Positions 1 to 13,067 of a stretch of DNA of 64,000 bases are shown here, piece by piece. Position 1 is the first letter of the stretch; every line of letters starts with the position of its first letter. Under the pieces are notes generated by a model. It had not been told where the DNA came from. It saw only the letters and a list, made by a program, of their open reading frames with translations, and did no database searches. The translations under genes were made by a program, and so were the position numbers. This DNA is from Aselliscus stoliczkanus (taxonomy: Eukaryota; Chordata; Mammalia; Chiroptera; Hipposideridae). Where the stretch lies: NCBI GenBank assembly GCA_033961575.1, contig CM066731.1, positions 61,781,501 through 61,845,500 of the forward strand, in the 5' to 3' direction.

Positions 1-2505
1 AGGCAGTTTGGATCATGGAAGGGGAAACAGGGGATTTAGGTCAACCCAATGAGGTCAGCTTTGTCTCAAATCAGTAATTACGTCACAGGCTGGCCTTGGG
101 TTAAAGAAACCACCTTTAAAATACTGCTTTAGTCACTGGTACTGATTAACAACAGATACGATCAAAGAATCAAGGTGTGTATGTTGTGATGATTATAAGT
201 CTCTGTATGCTGTCATTTTGTAGTAAGGAGCACTGAATAAACAGGAAAAAAAGTATGTCTATGAATCTTAAAACTGAGACTGTGTTTCAACTCTCAGAAT
301 ATTATCAGTAGTTTCTTATAAATTCCTGATAATTATGCATACAGGTAATCTTAAAACATCAGTTTTAAAGTTGATTGTTATTCCAAAACAGATAGCTGTA
401 TTAATTTTTCCAGCACCTTTAAAAGGTAACCAGCCTATAGTAGTCTCTTAAATACGAATGGGGTCCCTCTCTTTCCACATGCTACCCTAGGATAAGAGTT
501 GACTCACTGCTTTCAAGCTTGCAACTCATAGTTTTTTGTGACATACTGAAGTTCCATATCTGAATCTGTTAACATCTCCCGTTATTTTAGAAAACAGGTA
601 ATGTTTACATTGGGCAATGAATGGTCTGTCAATGGCCTAGACTTCCTGTATCAAGAAGGGTTCCCTTGTCCTGTGAATTGCAGGCAACGTGTTTGGTAAC
701 GTTGATGGGAGCAGAGGATGTGTGTAGACTTCTGCTTTGCTGTGTGGCACACCAGTTCTGAACAATGGACTGTGGAAGGAAGACCTTCTATTGCTAGGCA
801 CCTTCCACCTTGCAACACGTAAAGGCTATGGTAATTCTTTCCATTTCAGCTTTTTACTTTGTATTTTATTACACGTGGGAATAGAAAATATCAGATGTTA
901 GAGCACTACAACTGGACTTCATGTCCTAGGTAGCGCCCCTGCTGCCTGACATTGAGAAATCCATTCATGTTTCAGAGCCTTGTATTCCTCATTTGTAACT
1001 GGGGACAGTTATATTGTGATAAGGATTAAATGGGTATTAATAAATGTACCCGAAACATGTAGAAAAACTAAATGTTAGCTATTGTTTAAAGTAGAAAACT
1101 AATACCAGATCACCTGTGAGGGAATTCAAATGAAACAGAGCCCATAAGCCTTAAAAACACTATACAAATGGCAGGTACCCTCAAATAATAATCCCATGCA
1201 GTGTCATCGTCAGCTCCACATTTTATGTAAAATTCATAATCAATAAGTTCTGTGACTCTTCTCAATTCAAAGCTATTCCAACAATATTAAGCACTAACGT
1301 GGGAAGCCAGACTATTTCCTTACACCAATTCAGTGTACTAGCGGATATACATTTATTTATTTATTGTTCTAAGATTGAAGGATTCAGCAATGCTGGGTTC
1401 TGGGTAAAGAATGATAACTTATCCTGCCCACAAGTGACTCCAGTTTCACTATCCTGAACTTTGGGTAAATGTAAACATAAGCAACATAATCTTTGAAAGC
1501 ACAGGAAACAAAAATTGGTTTGAAGGCTTGCCAGCGAATGTTTAGAACAAGACATCCCCTTCAGTTCTGCATTGTCATTTCAAACCGGTGACATTTTTGC
1601 CCTGCTTTCCTCCTGTCTTAAGTTTCCCATCTCTTTTAAGCAAATTGTATCATGGAATATGCTCCAGGAGTTAGAAACACGTGGCCCTGAAAATCTAATT
1701 CTAGTCCAAGTCTTTTTAATAAAGCTCAACACATTGAAGTAGACAGTGGCAGGAAGCCAGATATCAGGGTCAAAGTCTAGAACGAGTTAAATAGAAACAG
1801 TTGCCTTGGGCTTTGTGACGGTAAAATGGACATGTGAACGCTGCTGGATGAGATGATTGCTTTTTTTCCAAGTCAAGTATTGTTTTAGTCCTGAAAACTC
1901 CTAGGCTTTGTCAAGTTTTAACTTACAGGATAAGAAGTATGGCATGAGAAAATAAGCTGGAATGTTCTTTTCAATAAATATCAGAGAGTCTCTGTGATTT
2001 AACACTTTTTTTGGAAAATTAAACATGATGATATTGTTAGAAGATATGATCCGCTGTTGAAATAACATCTCTATCAAGGTAATGTCATTTTAGTCACGTA
2101 CACATACGCAGTTATAGAATAAAAGGAAATGAGGAACAGTGGCTCAAGAGCTATTTCACGGTTACATAAGGACTAAATTGTTTCTCTCCCACTGTATCAT
2201 TACAATGTTTTCCACACTATGGCCAGAGTGAATCTGAATTTACAAAGACAAGCTGAGAATAAAAGTGACAACAGTGGATTTCAAACAGGCAGTTATCTTC
2301 CAGCTGCAATTCAGTCAAAACAAGCAAAAAACAGGCAATGACCTTTGACTTCTGCAAGTTCTTAGGGAATCTGCCACTATGCCTGTGATAACTATGAATT
2401 TATCGTCCTCAAAAGAAATGTTTTAAACTTACGCTGTTATCCGCTATACATTGAGTCGCTGACAGACTATAAGGGTTTGTGTCATGTCGCTACAAAAATT
2501 TTTCT
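1..2505. other. No gene seen; mostly unique sequence
   Basis: Possible weak antisense MIR pieces near 970-1050 and 1790-1860. Otherwise nothing recognisable. Frames here are all under 65 codons and without family resemblance. Confidence -1.
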
Positions 2506-2692
2506 AGGGGCAGCCGGTTAGCTCAATTGGTCAGAGCACAGTGCTCATAACACCAAGGTTGCCGGTTCAGTGCCCACATGGACCACTGAACTGTGCCCCC
2601 CACAACTAGATTAAAACGATTACTTGACTTGGAGCTTATGGGTCCTGGAAAAAACACACTGTTCCCCAATAAAATTTCTAAAAAAAAAAAAA
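2506..2692 (+). mobile_element. Short Ves-like tRNA-derived SINE
   Basis: The head (GGTTAGCTCAATTGGTCAGAGC, then a GGTTGCCGGTTC B-box) resembles a tRNA, best matching tRNA-Ile type. It is followed by a body with CCCACAACTAGATTAAAA and a tail GTTCCCCAATAAAATTT, then an A-run. The short TTTCTA-ending flank appears before the head and again after the A-run, consistent with an imperfect target-site duplication. This is the simple form without the GC-rich middle. Confidence -1.
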
Positions 2693-2699
2693 TATTTCT

Positions 2700-3555
2700 A
2701 ATTGGTTCCATGTTTCTGCAGCATTTGACATAGAAGGGAATAAAAATTTAGGAATAAAATCCCTCTTATGTCGAATCAGTGTTTTGCTCTGTATTAAGAT
2801 CTGGCCACCTGTGGCGTGCGCCCAGCTGGTGGTACATCATCCCTCACTTTAGCCTGTGCTACCAGAGGTACACTTTACCCCACTAGGCCTGTCTCAGCCA
2901 TGCTGGGATGTCTGGTAACCATATTCACACAGCTAACCTAGTCATGTTGTACCCCTGACATGGGCTTGTCAGTTGCTGTCAGTGGGCACACTGCACAATT
3001 CAATTCGTCAAGTTCCTTTTTCCTCCTGATAGATTCTGCACGGTCAACATTGAAAATTCATCGCCAGAGTGAAGAAATGTGGAGGAGTGGTTCCTTGAGC
3101 TCTTGCAGCTATTCAAATCGGGTCTTATCCGTTCTCAATAACACAGAGATTATGGGTTTCAACTCCCACACTGCCGCTGAGATAATGACACCAACTCAAA
3201 GCGTAAATGTGGACGATCTAATTTTAGTCGGGTGGCAATGAGCTCTCCTGTGGAAATACTGCCTGTCTTCCTGCGAGGAAGGACGAAACATGGCTGAGTC
3301 AGAACACTGAGGCAGGCTCATTTTGCTGCTGTTGTACGAGTGTGTAAGGAACAACCTGTATTAAGCAGGTCTTGTGTCTGGTAACATCACAGCCTTTTCT
3401 TCCAGCACCGTCGACTGGGTGAAAACAGAGTTACTAGATATTGATCAAATGCCAAATAGAAAGGGAATGCCTTCCAATTTATTTCTAGTGTATTTCTTTA
3501 GCTTAGCTAGTACCATTAGATGACTTTTTGTTGTTGATGTTCTGTGGGGTCCATG
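2700..3555. other. Unique block with a 93-codon frame
   Basis: No repeat is recognised. A plus-strand frame at 2960-3241 is open for 93 codons and Ser/Asn-rich. There is no known domain, no splice-site pattern that I can argue for, and no similarity that I recognise, so I do not call it a gene. Confidence -1.
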
Positions 3556-3559
3556 CATG

Positions 3560-3675
3560 ATGGTAAATGCAGAATCAGAGAGGACGTGGATTCAAATCCT
3601 GGCTATGCCTCCACAGTCCTGTGACTCTAGGCCCTTCCCTTAGACACTGGATTTCTTTTTGTTGGTAAATGAATT
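3560..3675 (-). mobile_element. MIR fragment (antisense)
   Basis: GGATTCAAATCCTGGCTATG, GTCCTGTGACTCTAGGCCCT and TCCCTTAGACACTGG match antisense MIR. The 3' half is missing. Confidence -1.
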
Positions 3676-4142
3676 CTCTCACCTGACTGTATTTTTCTTG
3701 CAACCAGATGAGATGACATGGTAAAATATAGGCTTGGGCAGACTAGATACGAGTTCATGGTTATTGTAGTTATTTGATATGGTTGTCCTTGCCCTGCAGG
3801 CTGGAGGAAGGGCATTTACAAGGGTGCATGCTCTTGTATGGCTTTTGCAAGAAGAATTGCTTCAGTATACTTTGCATCTGCCACTTTGTGACTGAGTCCT
3901 CAAAGTCTCTTTGTCTCCTTCTATAGGCTCTGTCCTTTCTGAAAGCAACTTATTTCATTTCTTGAATAATTTCCTGTTCCTACTCCATCCTGACAGAAAA
4001 GTTCAGAGGAGACATGGTTTTCCTAGAGACCAGGAGAGATGCATTAACTTACTTAGGACCGCACAGTGGCACATATGACCTAGGTGATTGAATGCCCAAA
4101 TACTTTTGGGGGACCAAAAGTGTCAAAGAAACAGGGACCATC

Positions 4143-4512
4143 ATAGTCTACTTAGGTTACCATATACCATAGACCTGGTGGCTTAAACAACAGAAATTTA
4201 TTTCCACACAATTCTGGAGGCTGGAAGTCTGAGATCAGGGTGCCAGCATGGTTGGGTGCTGCTGAGGCTCTCTTCCTGGCTTGCAGATGGCAACTTCTCA
4301 CTGTGTCTTCACATGGCAGAGAGAAAGGGAAAACAGTCTCTCTTGTATTTCTACTTATAAGGGCACTAATCCCATCATGAGGACCCCACCCTCATGACCT
4401 CACTTAAACCTGATTACCCCCCGAAGACCCCCATCTCTAGATCCCAACATATTGGAGATTAGGGCTTCAACATATGAAGTTTGAGGGGGACACAGTTCAG
4501 TCCATAGCAGGG
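4143..4512 (-). mobile_element. MaLR-type solo LTR (MLT1/MST), antisense
   Basis: The plus strand carries GGTGGCTTAAACAACAGAAA, CACAATTCTGGAGGCTGGAA, CTTATAAGGGCACTAATCCC and ends CACAGTTCAGTCCATAGCA. This is the reverse complement of a MaLR LTR (ERVL-MaLR, an old non-autonomous LTR group). No internal region is seen, so it is a solo LTR. Confidence -1.
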
Positions 4513-4769
4513 ACTATGTTTTGTCACTTAGAGGTCCTCTTGACTGGGCATTAGAAGTGGCCAGGACAGCAGCAGCAGCAATTCACAACCATAAACAGAC
4601 CCCTTTCCACCTGGCCGAGCTGCCTGAGCTCTCCCCTGACTCCATGTTTGCAGTGGGTGGGGAAAGAAGGACCAATCCCTGAAACAGGAGTGTGCAATTT
4701 CTTAGAAGACCCAAAATCTAGCCCCAGGCCTGTCTCTTCCTAATCACATGCAATGGGCATATCATTTTT

Positions 4770-4905
4770 TTTTCTCTGAAGCTCAGTTCCCTTATCTATA
4801 AAATGAAAATCATATGAGCTCTTCTGCCTCCATTAAGGGCTGTTTCGTGAGTCAAACAAGACCACCACTGTGTGTGAAAGCTCTTAGTAACCTGGGCTTG
4901 TGTTT
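4770..4905 (-). mobile_element. MIR fragment (antisense)
   Basis: GAAGCTCAGTTCCCTTATCT, ATAAAATGAAAATCATATGA and GTGTGTGAAAGCTCTTAG follow antisense MIR; diverged. Confidence -1.
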
Positions 4906-4984
4906 ATTGCCTTTACCTGGCTCTGAAACCATCACCTAAGGGGCATGCCACGCTCCAGATAGAGCTCCAAACTCCCCTCATGCT

Positions 4985-5158
4985 CTGGAGTTTGAGTTCA
5001 ATTGCTTGAGAATTACCTGGGGTCCTCGTTTATATTGCAGCACCCTAATTTATTTGGCCCATGGTGGACCTGAAATCTGCATTTTAACAAGCGTGCAGGT
5101 GATGGTCTGGACAGACCTGGTCCTTGGGCCACTGTTTGAAAAATGCTGTTCTGTCTAA
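4985..5158. mobile_element. MER5A (hAT-Charlie) fragment
   Basis: Recognised by GAGAATTACCTGGGGTCCTC, TCTGCATTTTAACAAGCGTG, CAGGTGATGGTCTGGACAGA and the end CACTGTTTGAAAAATGC. Confidence -1.
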
Positions 5159-5159
5159 G

Positions 5160-8100
5160 AGGACAGATGATAGGGGGTGGGTGTGTTTGGGAAGATTATG
5201 GAGAAATAATAAGGTAGAGAAGAAGTATATATTGTAGACTGGGAATTCTGCATTGTGCTCTGAAATTCGGACAGTTCACAGAAAATTGAATAGGGTTAAC
5301 AAAAAAAAGATTCTTCAAACCTATAAATGGGCGTTTCTTTGCCCATGTAGGGCACACCTATTTTTTTAAAAGGCGAATGAATGAAATTAATGAAATGAAT
5401 GGATGAAGGAAGGAAGACAAGATAAGTAGGCTCATCCTCACTGGAGTCTTTAAGCTCTCAGCTTCATGTATCATAATTTGCTCTAATAAGTTTATAAAGT
5501 CAATGAACCAAAGACAATTTAAATTCAAGTTACCCAGAAAAGAATGTATTGCTGTTGAAATGTCAGCTGCCTTGTGCAAGGTGGTCCCAATTATTAACTA
5601 TTCTCAGTTCATGAAACGTGAGGCTACAACATTGCCTTTATATTGACCAGGGAAAAAAACCAAAAGCTTCTCTGAACTACCCGAAGAGATCCAGACATTT
5701 TAAAGTTCTCCATGGACCACTCACCACATTACCCTTGCTTTTTCCCTTTAAATTGTGTCAAAGGATTCCTTTTGAATTTATACATTTTGTTGGACTTAAG
5801 TGTAGGACCTTTCTGAATTGCTATCTTCTATTTCCCAGCCTTTTAAACTTCCAAGTGGAAATTTACAGTAGCTGTAAAAGGAGATCTGGGGTGGAAATAC
5901 AGCTATAAATTTTAAAGTAATATGGATCTTGGTTATGCAAGTGGCATGTTTATGAGGAGTGGCAGCTAACAACAAAGCACTGTCATATATAACCTCCTGA
6001 GGGTTAAGTCACGTGAAAGAGGCATTTTGTTTACTGCAAAGTTTATTGAATTTTTTTTTTTACCAAGAGTCCGTTACCAACAACCCTATGTAAAGGGCCA
6101 CCTCCCTATTCTATCACATTATTTGGTTTTATTTTCATAGCATGCACCACTGTCTTAAATTTTCCTATCTCTGAGTTGTTTATTGTCTTCCACTTCCCAC
6201 CAGAATGTAAGGTTTATGAGAGCAGTGTTTTGTCTGTCTAGGTTACAACTCTTTCCAGTTCCTAAAGCTATGCCTGGCCCCCAGAAAGACATTTAATAAA
6301 TATTTGCATCATGTATGGAGAGGGGGGTGATATAATGGGCACAGCTTCTACAGGGCTCTGCCTCCCGCTCTTCACCTCGCCCTGAATCATGGAGGAGGCT
6401 TGGAGGGGATTGCTTGCATCTCTAAGCTCTCAGGCATCCCTTATTAACTTCCAGAATTTCTCCCTCTCTCAAAGCCCCATGACCACACCCTGGGCCAGGT
6501 TTTGGCTCTAATGTGATTTATGCAGACTCATTCCATGTAGACAGTGAGAGAGTGACTGAATAATTAACGGTCTGTTGTAAAAATGTCTGCTAATCAAGAG
6601 AAGCCATGGTTCACTGTCCATTTTTATGTCTCCCTTCTTCTAGTCTGTATTAATCAATGTACTGGTTTGTGCTTCATAATGGAAGCAAGGGTCAAATCCA
6701 AATTCCAGGGCATGGAAGCTGCACTTGCCATTCAAAGATGAGAGTCCTTTAGGTCTCCTTTGGGTTGGATGAAAGCAGCAGTGTCACCTGATTTGGGCCC
6801 TAAAGCCCTGCCTCCTAAAATAGCGGTACCCGGCATACATTCCACATCCTGTCTTTGTTATCTTCCTCTTCCATCAGAAACACACATCATGAGCACATGT
6901 CTTTCTTTTTGGAATCGGAGATGAGGCTGTTTTCTACTGAAAGACTAGAGGGGTGAAAGCAAATTAGATCCTTAGATGACCTGTTTGTCAGTTTGCGTGG
7001 CAGTGGGTGGGGCTTTAAATAAAATAAGGTTTGATTTGGCAGGGAAAGGAAAGGTTTTGAAAAGTTAGGGAAACAAAAGTACCATCTACAGAATCCATCC
7101 AAAATACGGTCCACAGGTTGCCGGCATCAGGTAACATCAGAACACTTTCTACCTAAGAAACCTAGAGGAAAGAGAGGATACAGACCAATTTCCAGAGCTC
7201 ACAGCTATGTCTGTCACTGACCCTTTTTGTCTCGGTCCTCTGGGTTTTATGCCTTCCTCTCACTTCTAAACTCTTCATCGAGTGGCTTTCCCAGACACTA
7301 AATTCCCCTACCTCCTTCCAAAAATAAATATAAAAATAAGCAACCAATTAAAAATAGAGTGATTTTTGGCAAGTTCTGTTTACAGCTTTTCTTTTTTTTT
7401 TTTTTTTTAAGAAAACACACACCATAATAGTCCCTAAGCTTCTTAGACTCCTTAGCGGGGAATATAAAATATGTGGGAGAATGACTTCAGGGCTCACAAG
7501 ATAGCACATCAGCAATGCCACTGGGCGTCTTTCACTCCACAGCCGTTCTGCAGCCTCCCACACCATGGAAACTCCACGCACGGCTGCTTCTCACACAGCC
7601 CGTTGTGTCACTGCATCTGTGTGACAAGGAAGCTAAAAATACGTGCCAAGATGGCAGTGTAGCCTGATGTTATGTCACCAGCCTTGCGAACTGCACAACA
7701 TGTATAAGAAATGACCCCAAAGCACTAACATCCCAAATGATTCAAGTTTCTGTAGGATCTAGAAACGGAGGGGCAGGGCCACGATCAAAACCAAAGAGTG
7801 CCCCCCCAAATGATTTTTGAGATCTTGTACGCTCGGGATTGGAGAAACTCTCCTTATTTTCTTGCCAATTAATTCACCCCAGATATTCATTTAAATATAC
7901 GAGTATTGATTGCTGTGTTGTCATACAGCCATCTCATGGATAAAACTGGATTTTAATGAAATAGGATTTTAATAAAAATACATTTTTATTGTTTTGCAGT
8001 TGATATTAAGACAGTATAGTGAAAGAATTTTATTTACTCATCTTCAGTTCAAAAACATCTTATTATCTTCAAATTGTATTTCATCTAAATCGTATATTAC

Positions 8101-8285
8101 TCCCCCCCAAAAAAATTAAGGATTTGTTCCAATTTTTTTGGTGTACAGATGCAATCCATTTTAGGTAACAACTAAGAGAATCTTCAAGACTGCAACAGTG
8201 AAAGTGAGATGTAAATGAATTTCCAAACCATTTGGTTGATATGGTATACGAAAGGATTTAATCATCCATTCGTTGAATGTGTTAA
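5160..8285. other. No gene seen; unique sequence with an L2 end
   Basis: Apart from the L2 end at 6.1-6.3 kb, nothing is recognised. Frames of 60-96 codons on both strands have no family resemblance. Confidence -1.
6105..6312 (+). mobile_element. L2 3' end
   Basis: GAATGTAAGGTTTATGAGAG, TTTTGTCTGTCTAGG, ATGCCTGGCCCCCAGAAAGA and TTAATAAATATTTGC form the familiar sense end of L2. Confidence -1.
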
Positions 8286-8289
8286 TAGT

Positions 8290-8585
8290 TTAAAGCTGTG
8301 CTATCCATTATAGTAGCAACTGAGCCCGTCACATGTTGCTAGCCTGATCTGAAGATGTATTGTAAGTGTAAAGTACACACCATATTTCAAAGACTTAGTG
8401 CAAAAAAATGTAAAATACCTTCTTCAAAAATTTTTATGTCGATCTCAGACAGAAGTCATTTTTACTATATTGTGCTAATGAACATATATTAAAATTAATG
8501 TCACCTGTTTATATTTCCTTCTTTAAATGTGGCATAGAAATTCTAAATGATGTATTCCTGTTGGGCAGTGCTGCATTAGGTAACT
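8290..8585. mobile_element. Old non-autonomous DNA transposon, same family as 28.99 kb
   Basis: Ends GCTGTGCTATCCATTATAGT and GTTGGGCAGTGCTGC are imperfect inverted repeats. The inside shares with the copy at 28.99-29.33 kb the order AAGTGTAAAGTACACACC, TTTCAAAGACTTAGTGC, a TGTAAAATA block and ATTAATGTCACCTGTTT. Probably hAT-type; I do not give a family name. Confidence -1.
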
Positions 8586-9044
8586 AAAATTTACTGGTTA
8601 CTCGTCTCGGAAACAGCTATAATGTCCCCATGCCAGAGGAAATATACCAAGTCGTTTAGATGTTCTGCCCAGAAAGCTGACCAGCGTTCTCCTGGCAGAA
8701 ACTGGAAAGGCATGTCTGGAAAGAAACAGGCAGGTTTATTATCTGTGCAGATTCAAACCTGGCTCTCTTCTGCAGTATTAATATACAATGCCAATTAGTG
8801 CTAACTAGAAGGAGGAAATGGCTCCTAAGTTGCAAAAGAAAGGGATTCAAATGAACCAACCTGTAGAGTCCAGGCAGACATTTCCGTGTCCTCTAAAATT
8901 TGTCTGTGGTTGATGCTAGTGTTCCACCCTACGCTTCTCTTGGGCGTAGCAATGCTTGGGCCCTCCAGGATTATTTTTTAGATATGTTAATTCAGTGTAT
9001 AGTGTGCCAGGCCCTCAGACACAGAAGTGAATGGAGTAACTGGA

Positions 9045-9262
9045 CTTTTTCATTGTAATTGTAGTAAAACACACATAACATAGCATTGGCCCTCTTAGCC
9101 ATTTTTAAGTGTATAGTTCAAGAGTGTTAAGTACATTCATATTATTGTACAGCCAATCTCCAGAACACTTTTCATCTTGCAGAACTAAAACCCTGTACCC
9201 ATTAAACGAGTCCCCATTCCTTCCTACTTCCATGGTATCTGGACCTTTGCCTTTCTGAGACT
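9045..9262 (-). mobile_element. L1 3' end fragment (antisense)
   Basis: The plus strand has AGTAAAACACACATAACATA, TAAGTGTATAGTTCAAGAGT and GTACCCATTAAACGAGTCCC, the reverse complement of a common L1M 3' UTR. Confidence -1.
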
Positions 9263-9677
9263 TTTGTTTTTGCAAGAAACCTAACTAAGTTGTACCCTAG
9301 AACAAAATAAACACTATAAATGATTCAGTACATACGGGTCTTCCTTTTTTGATAAAAGAAATAAGACTGCAAATTTATGCCAATGCATTTTTCAAAAGAA
9401 CCCCAGTGAAATGTGTAGATCGCGTCTCTCAACACTTCCTGATGTGAATTCTTCTTTTGATCCAAATGATTTCAACCCAGCATGTCAGGAAGGACCTCTT
9501 CTACATACCAAGGAGCTTATGCCCTCTGGTGGTGTACCTAGCAGGCGCGGCACTAGACAGCAACATGATCACATCGCCCAGGCAACATCCCAGCTTCCAG
9601 AGTTTTCTTCTCAAAAAACTAGAAAGATAGGATGGATTGTCAGTTCAGCTAAGGGCTCTTTCTGTTGCTTCCCAGAA

Positions 9678-9680
<3 letters not shown>

Positions 9681-9729
<49 letters not shown>

Positions 9730-9730
9730 T
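9681..9730 (+). repeat. (TG)n microsatellite
   Basis: Twenty-one uninterrupted TG units, then TATG and a last TG. The overlapping 117- and 60-codon frames owe their Cys-Val runs to this repeat and are not genes. Confidence -1.
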
Positions 9731-10179
9731 TCTCTATTTATACCATAATGACAATATTCCTTGACTCAAATATTTCCCTTCACTTATTTGATTCAGCAGT
9801 GGAGTTTTTTTTTTATTAAAAAAATAGAAATGGTCCAGTAGTAACACCACAGTTTTAATAAAATTTAGACTAAAATCTTCAGTTAATTACAACACCCAAA
9901 TAAAGAGCTTCTGAAATCTGTAGCATAAGTTAGTCATCTTTTGAAATTCATTTTGAAAAAAATGATCTAGTTAAGTGCTGAAGGATGGTGTTCATGCATT
10001 TGGTGAGTGTCCATGTAAATCCAAGCGTACACATAGGCAACATCTCCCTCTCTGACATTATTTCATCTGCTATATTTGATCTTTAGGCACATGATTTATA
10101 GTTAACAGTTTGCCTTTTAAAACATAAATTTGTATTAATTATCTGTAATCTATTTTAATAAGTCATTTTTTCTCTTAAT

Positions 10180-10282
10180 GCATAGTTAATGAATATCTAC
10201 AATGTGCCAAGGTCTGTGTGACGGGTTAGGGATAGAATGATAAATAAGATATCGTTCCCATCCCATTGAATATGAAAAGAAA
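10180..10282 (-). mobile_element. L2 3' end fragment (antisense)
   Basis: GTTAATGAATATCTACAATG, TGCCAAGGTCTGTGTGACGG and ATGATAAATAAGATATCG follow the antisense L2 order. Weak but in sequence. Confidence -1.
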
Positions 10283-11109
10283 ATAGATATGCCTTTGACT
10301 CGCCTTAGGGCTGTGCTTAACTCTGAGAAACAGGAATAAAAATGTTTGCCTGGTTCCAACAGATTATAAATATTTGAAAAAAAATTTTATAAATGATTTC
10401 AGAAGGGGAAAAGCCCCACACCTCGGTAACTGGTTGTAGGAATAATGTCTCAGAGTCTCTCATTATTATCTGAATACTGAGACTAGTTGGAGCGTTTCTT
10501 GACCCTCCATAACAGGAGACATTCAGATATGTTACTAACACAATCCACCATCAAATGCAACAGCTGAAATAGTGTAATAGTAATATTATGATCTACTAGA
10601 AAGTCTAAGAGTAAATAATACCTTGATGACAAGTGACTGAACATCTTCCTCCATATGCAAAGTGTTATGGGGATGAAAGTCATTTCCTCTTGTGGCAAGC
10701 CTCCAAAAATGGTTAATTTATTAGTCTGAATACTTCAGGCAAATTTTTTTAAGAAGTACAAAGGAATCCAATGAAGAGGGACTTAAATAATCTAGACCAT
10801 TAAATCCTACTGTACCATTTTCATTAATGAAACTAATTAAAAATTTTAAAAAATAATTTAAAAAAAAGTTAGTCTGCAGTAAATACCATAAGGACTATAT
10901 AAGAATCTGGTAAGAGAATCCTAACATTGAATTATTCTGTTCTATGTAGTTTGTAGGTAGCAGAATTTGACTTGAAGTACGTTCTTCTCAGACTCCTATC
11001 TCCTGAAGTGCTCAATGCATCTCACTTTGTGTCGGAGAGACCTGTAATTGAGTCTCGTGGCGCAGCTCTAAGAGTCCAGGATGCCAGCATTATCGTGCCT
11101 GGCATCTGT

Positions 11110-11215
11110 TCCGTACCTGAACTCGTTGTGTGGGTTTGTGTGAGACTGTTCATCTCCCTGAGCTTGCATTTTTTTCATCTATAAAACAAGGGGATGGGCT
11201 CAGCATTGTGAGTTT
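11110..11215 (-). mobile_element. MIR fragment (antisense)
   Basis: TGTGAGACTGTTCATCTCCC, TGAGCTTGC, then TTTTTCATCTATAAAACAAG. A weak antisense MIR core. Confidence -1.
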
Positions 11216-12085
11216 GCAAAAAATCAAAACAGTGTAAGAAGGAACCTGGAGGTTTGTAAATGTGTTTGGTGTGTTTTCAATGACTGGCTTGTTAGAGTTC
11301 TGTTCCAGTCAGCCAGAGTCAATCAATGTTGAGGTGAACTTTTTCTGGCTGTATTGATCGGGTGAAATAGTTATCCCCAAAGCTGGAGGAAGAAAATAAA
11401 TCCCTTCTCCCAACTTAGGTCATCAAGATGCCCGTCACGTTTGAGGGGCCGTTCTTGTCATTTGCCCTTCCGAAGTTGACGTGACTCCAGGAACACAGAG
11501 CTCAACTTCAGCTATGAGGAGGGCTGGATGGGGCAGCGAGAGGCACCTGTGGGCACGAGGAGGCAGACACAGGAGTAGGGAAGAAAACCGTTTTCTGAAA
11601 CAGAGTGGGTGGGGACAGAAGACAGGAGAATGGAGACAAGGGTGTGCAGTCACTGATTTGTTCTAATAGAGAACTTTGGAACCTGAGCCATTTGGGTACA
11701 TTTCAGGGGATGAGGAAAAATCAAAAAAGACTTGACAAATGACAGGATGGTTGATAGGTTGTTAGGGGAACGACATGAGTGATGATCTTGTGAACTAGTT
11801 CAAAGGAACGAGGCATCCAGCACAGAGGAAGCCTAAACCAGGTTACAAAGATTACCCACTTGTAACATTTCAAAATGTGGAGCCTACATTTCATGGTTGG
11901 CTTGGGGGAAAAAAAAGGAAAATGGCTGTTTGGAGTCATGTATGAATACGGTTTCATTTAAGGATATCAGAGTGAGTTTACAAACATTTTTTCCTGTTTT
12001 TCATGCTTCTGTGAAAGAAGGTATTTGGATGCATAGTATTGGTTGGATCAGTTTAAATCTGTTTTGCTAATAGTCCTAAATCTTA

Positions 12086-12215
12086 TAGCTAACATTTATC
12101 TTCCTGGCTTCTAAATACATTACTTATATTAACTAATTCTCACACAACCATGGGAGGTAGGTCTATTACTGTTCCTATTTTATGGATGAGAAGTCCTGGA
12201 GAAGTCCAGTCCCCA
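12086..12215 (+). mobile_element. MIR SINE
   Basis: AGCTAACATTTATCTTCCTG, TATTAACTAATTCTCACACA, CATGGGAGGTAGGTCTATTA and TTTTATGGATGAGAAGT follow the MIR core order. Confidence -1.
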
Positions 12216-13067
12216 AAGTCTCAGCCCTGAAGGGTCACACCCACTCAAGCTGGCCCCAGAGACACATTCTCATTTGCATACAGCGTCCTGTCTAGCCACT
12301 GCTCCATCAGTGCCCTCATGATCATGCCTTCTTTTTACAGACTGCCCAGCATTTCAGGGCTTCTTCATCAGTGCATTAGCCTCTGTTCATTAGACAGAGT
12401 GGTTAAGCTGGGCCATTGCTTATCCTATAAATCACTAGTTGACACAGAACTAAAAACCATGCTTTCTCCTTTTTCTAGTCACTCCGCTCTCATATTTCAA
12501 TCAGTCCAGTTGATCTGATGGTCGTATTAGTAAAATATTGAACCACGGACTATTTCACCCATACATGCTAACTTCCTAAATGTCTTTATTCTCCCTGGTG
12601 CATGCTTGGCTTTCTGGACTAGTTTCTCAGGCAAAGCCTGGACCTGGACAGTGCTGGCGGAAACTTCTCCAGGGATCCGAGTGCTCAGAGAATCTGGGAG
12701 AGCAGCCTGATGGAGGAATTGCATGCTCAGTGCCTTTGTCCTGACTGAGCCCTGACTCTTCTAGTGCACATGGCCCCTCTGTGCTTTCAGAAACACTTTC
12801 TTCCACAAAAACAGATGTCGTCACGGTTCAATCATACATTTACAATCTCTCCCCAAATAAGCCTGAGATGGCTTTTAACAAATTCTTTTACTCAGAGATA
12901 CGTTCTTGTTTTGTGTTTTTGTTTTTTTTTAACTAAAGAAGGAATTGAAAATATACTGATTATAGTAAAATAAAGGACTCAAAATTTAAACGCACCTCAT
13001 CTAATCATACTAACTGGATGTTAACTAGATACTGTAGGTCTGCATTCTTGGCAACACTTCATATTGA
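12216..13067. other. No gene seen
   Basis: Unique sequence; overlapping 65-69 codon frames on both strands only. Confidence -1.

Larger units (their letters stand above)
9265..12080. other. No gene seen; unique sequence with TG microsatellite
   Basis: Holds the TG repeat, an L2 fragment and a weak MIR. A homopurine-rich stretch near 11500-11640 is GC-richer than its surroundings but has no recognised coding content. Confidence -1.

Noticed and set aside
2506..2580. A functional tRNA-Ile gene
   Set aside because: The A- and B-box-like sequence is followed by a SINE body and A tail, and the cloverleaf is not intact.
9411..9819. Cys/Val-rich frames resembling a small secreted protein
   Set aside because: The Cys-Val run is the TG microsatellite in translation.
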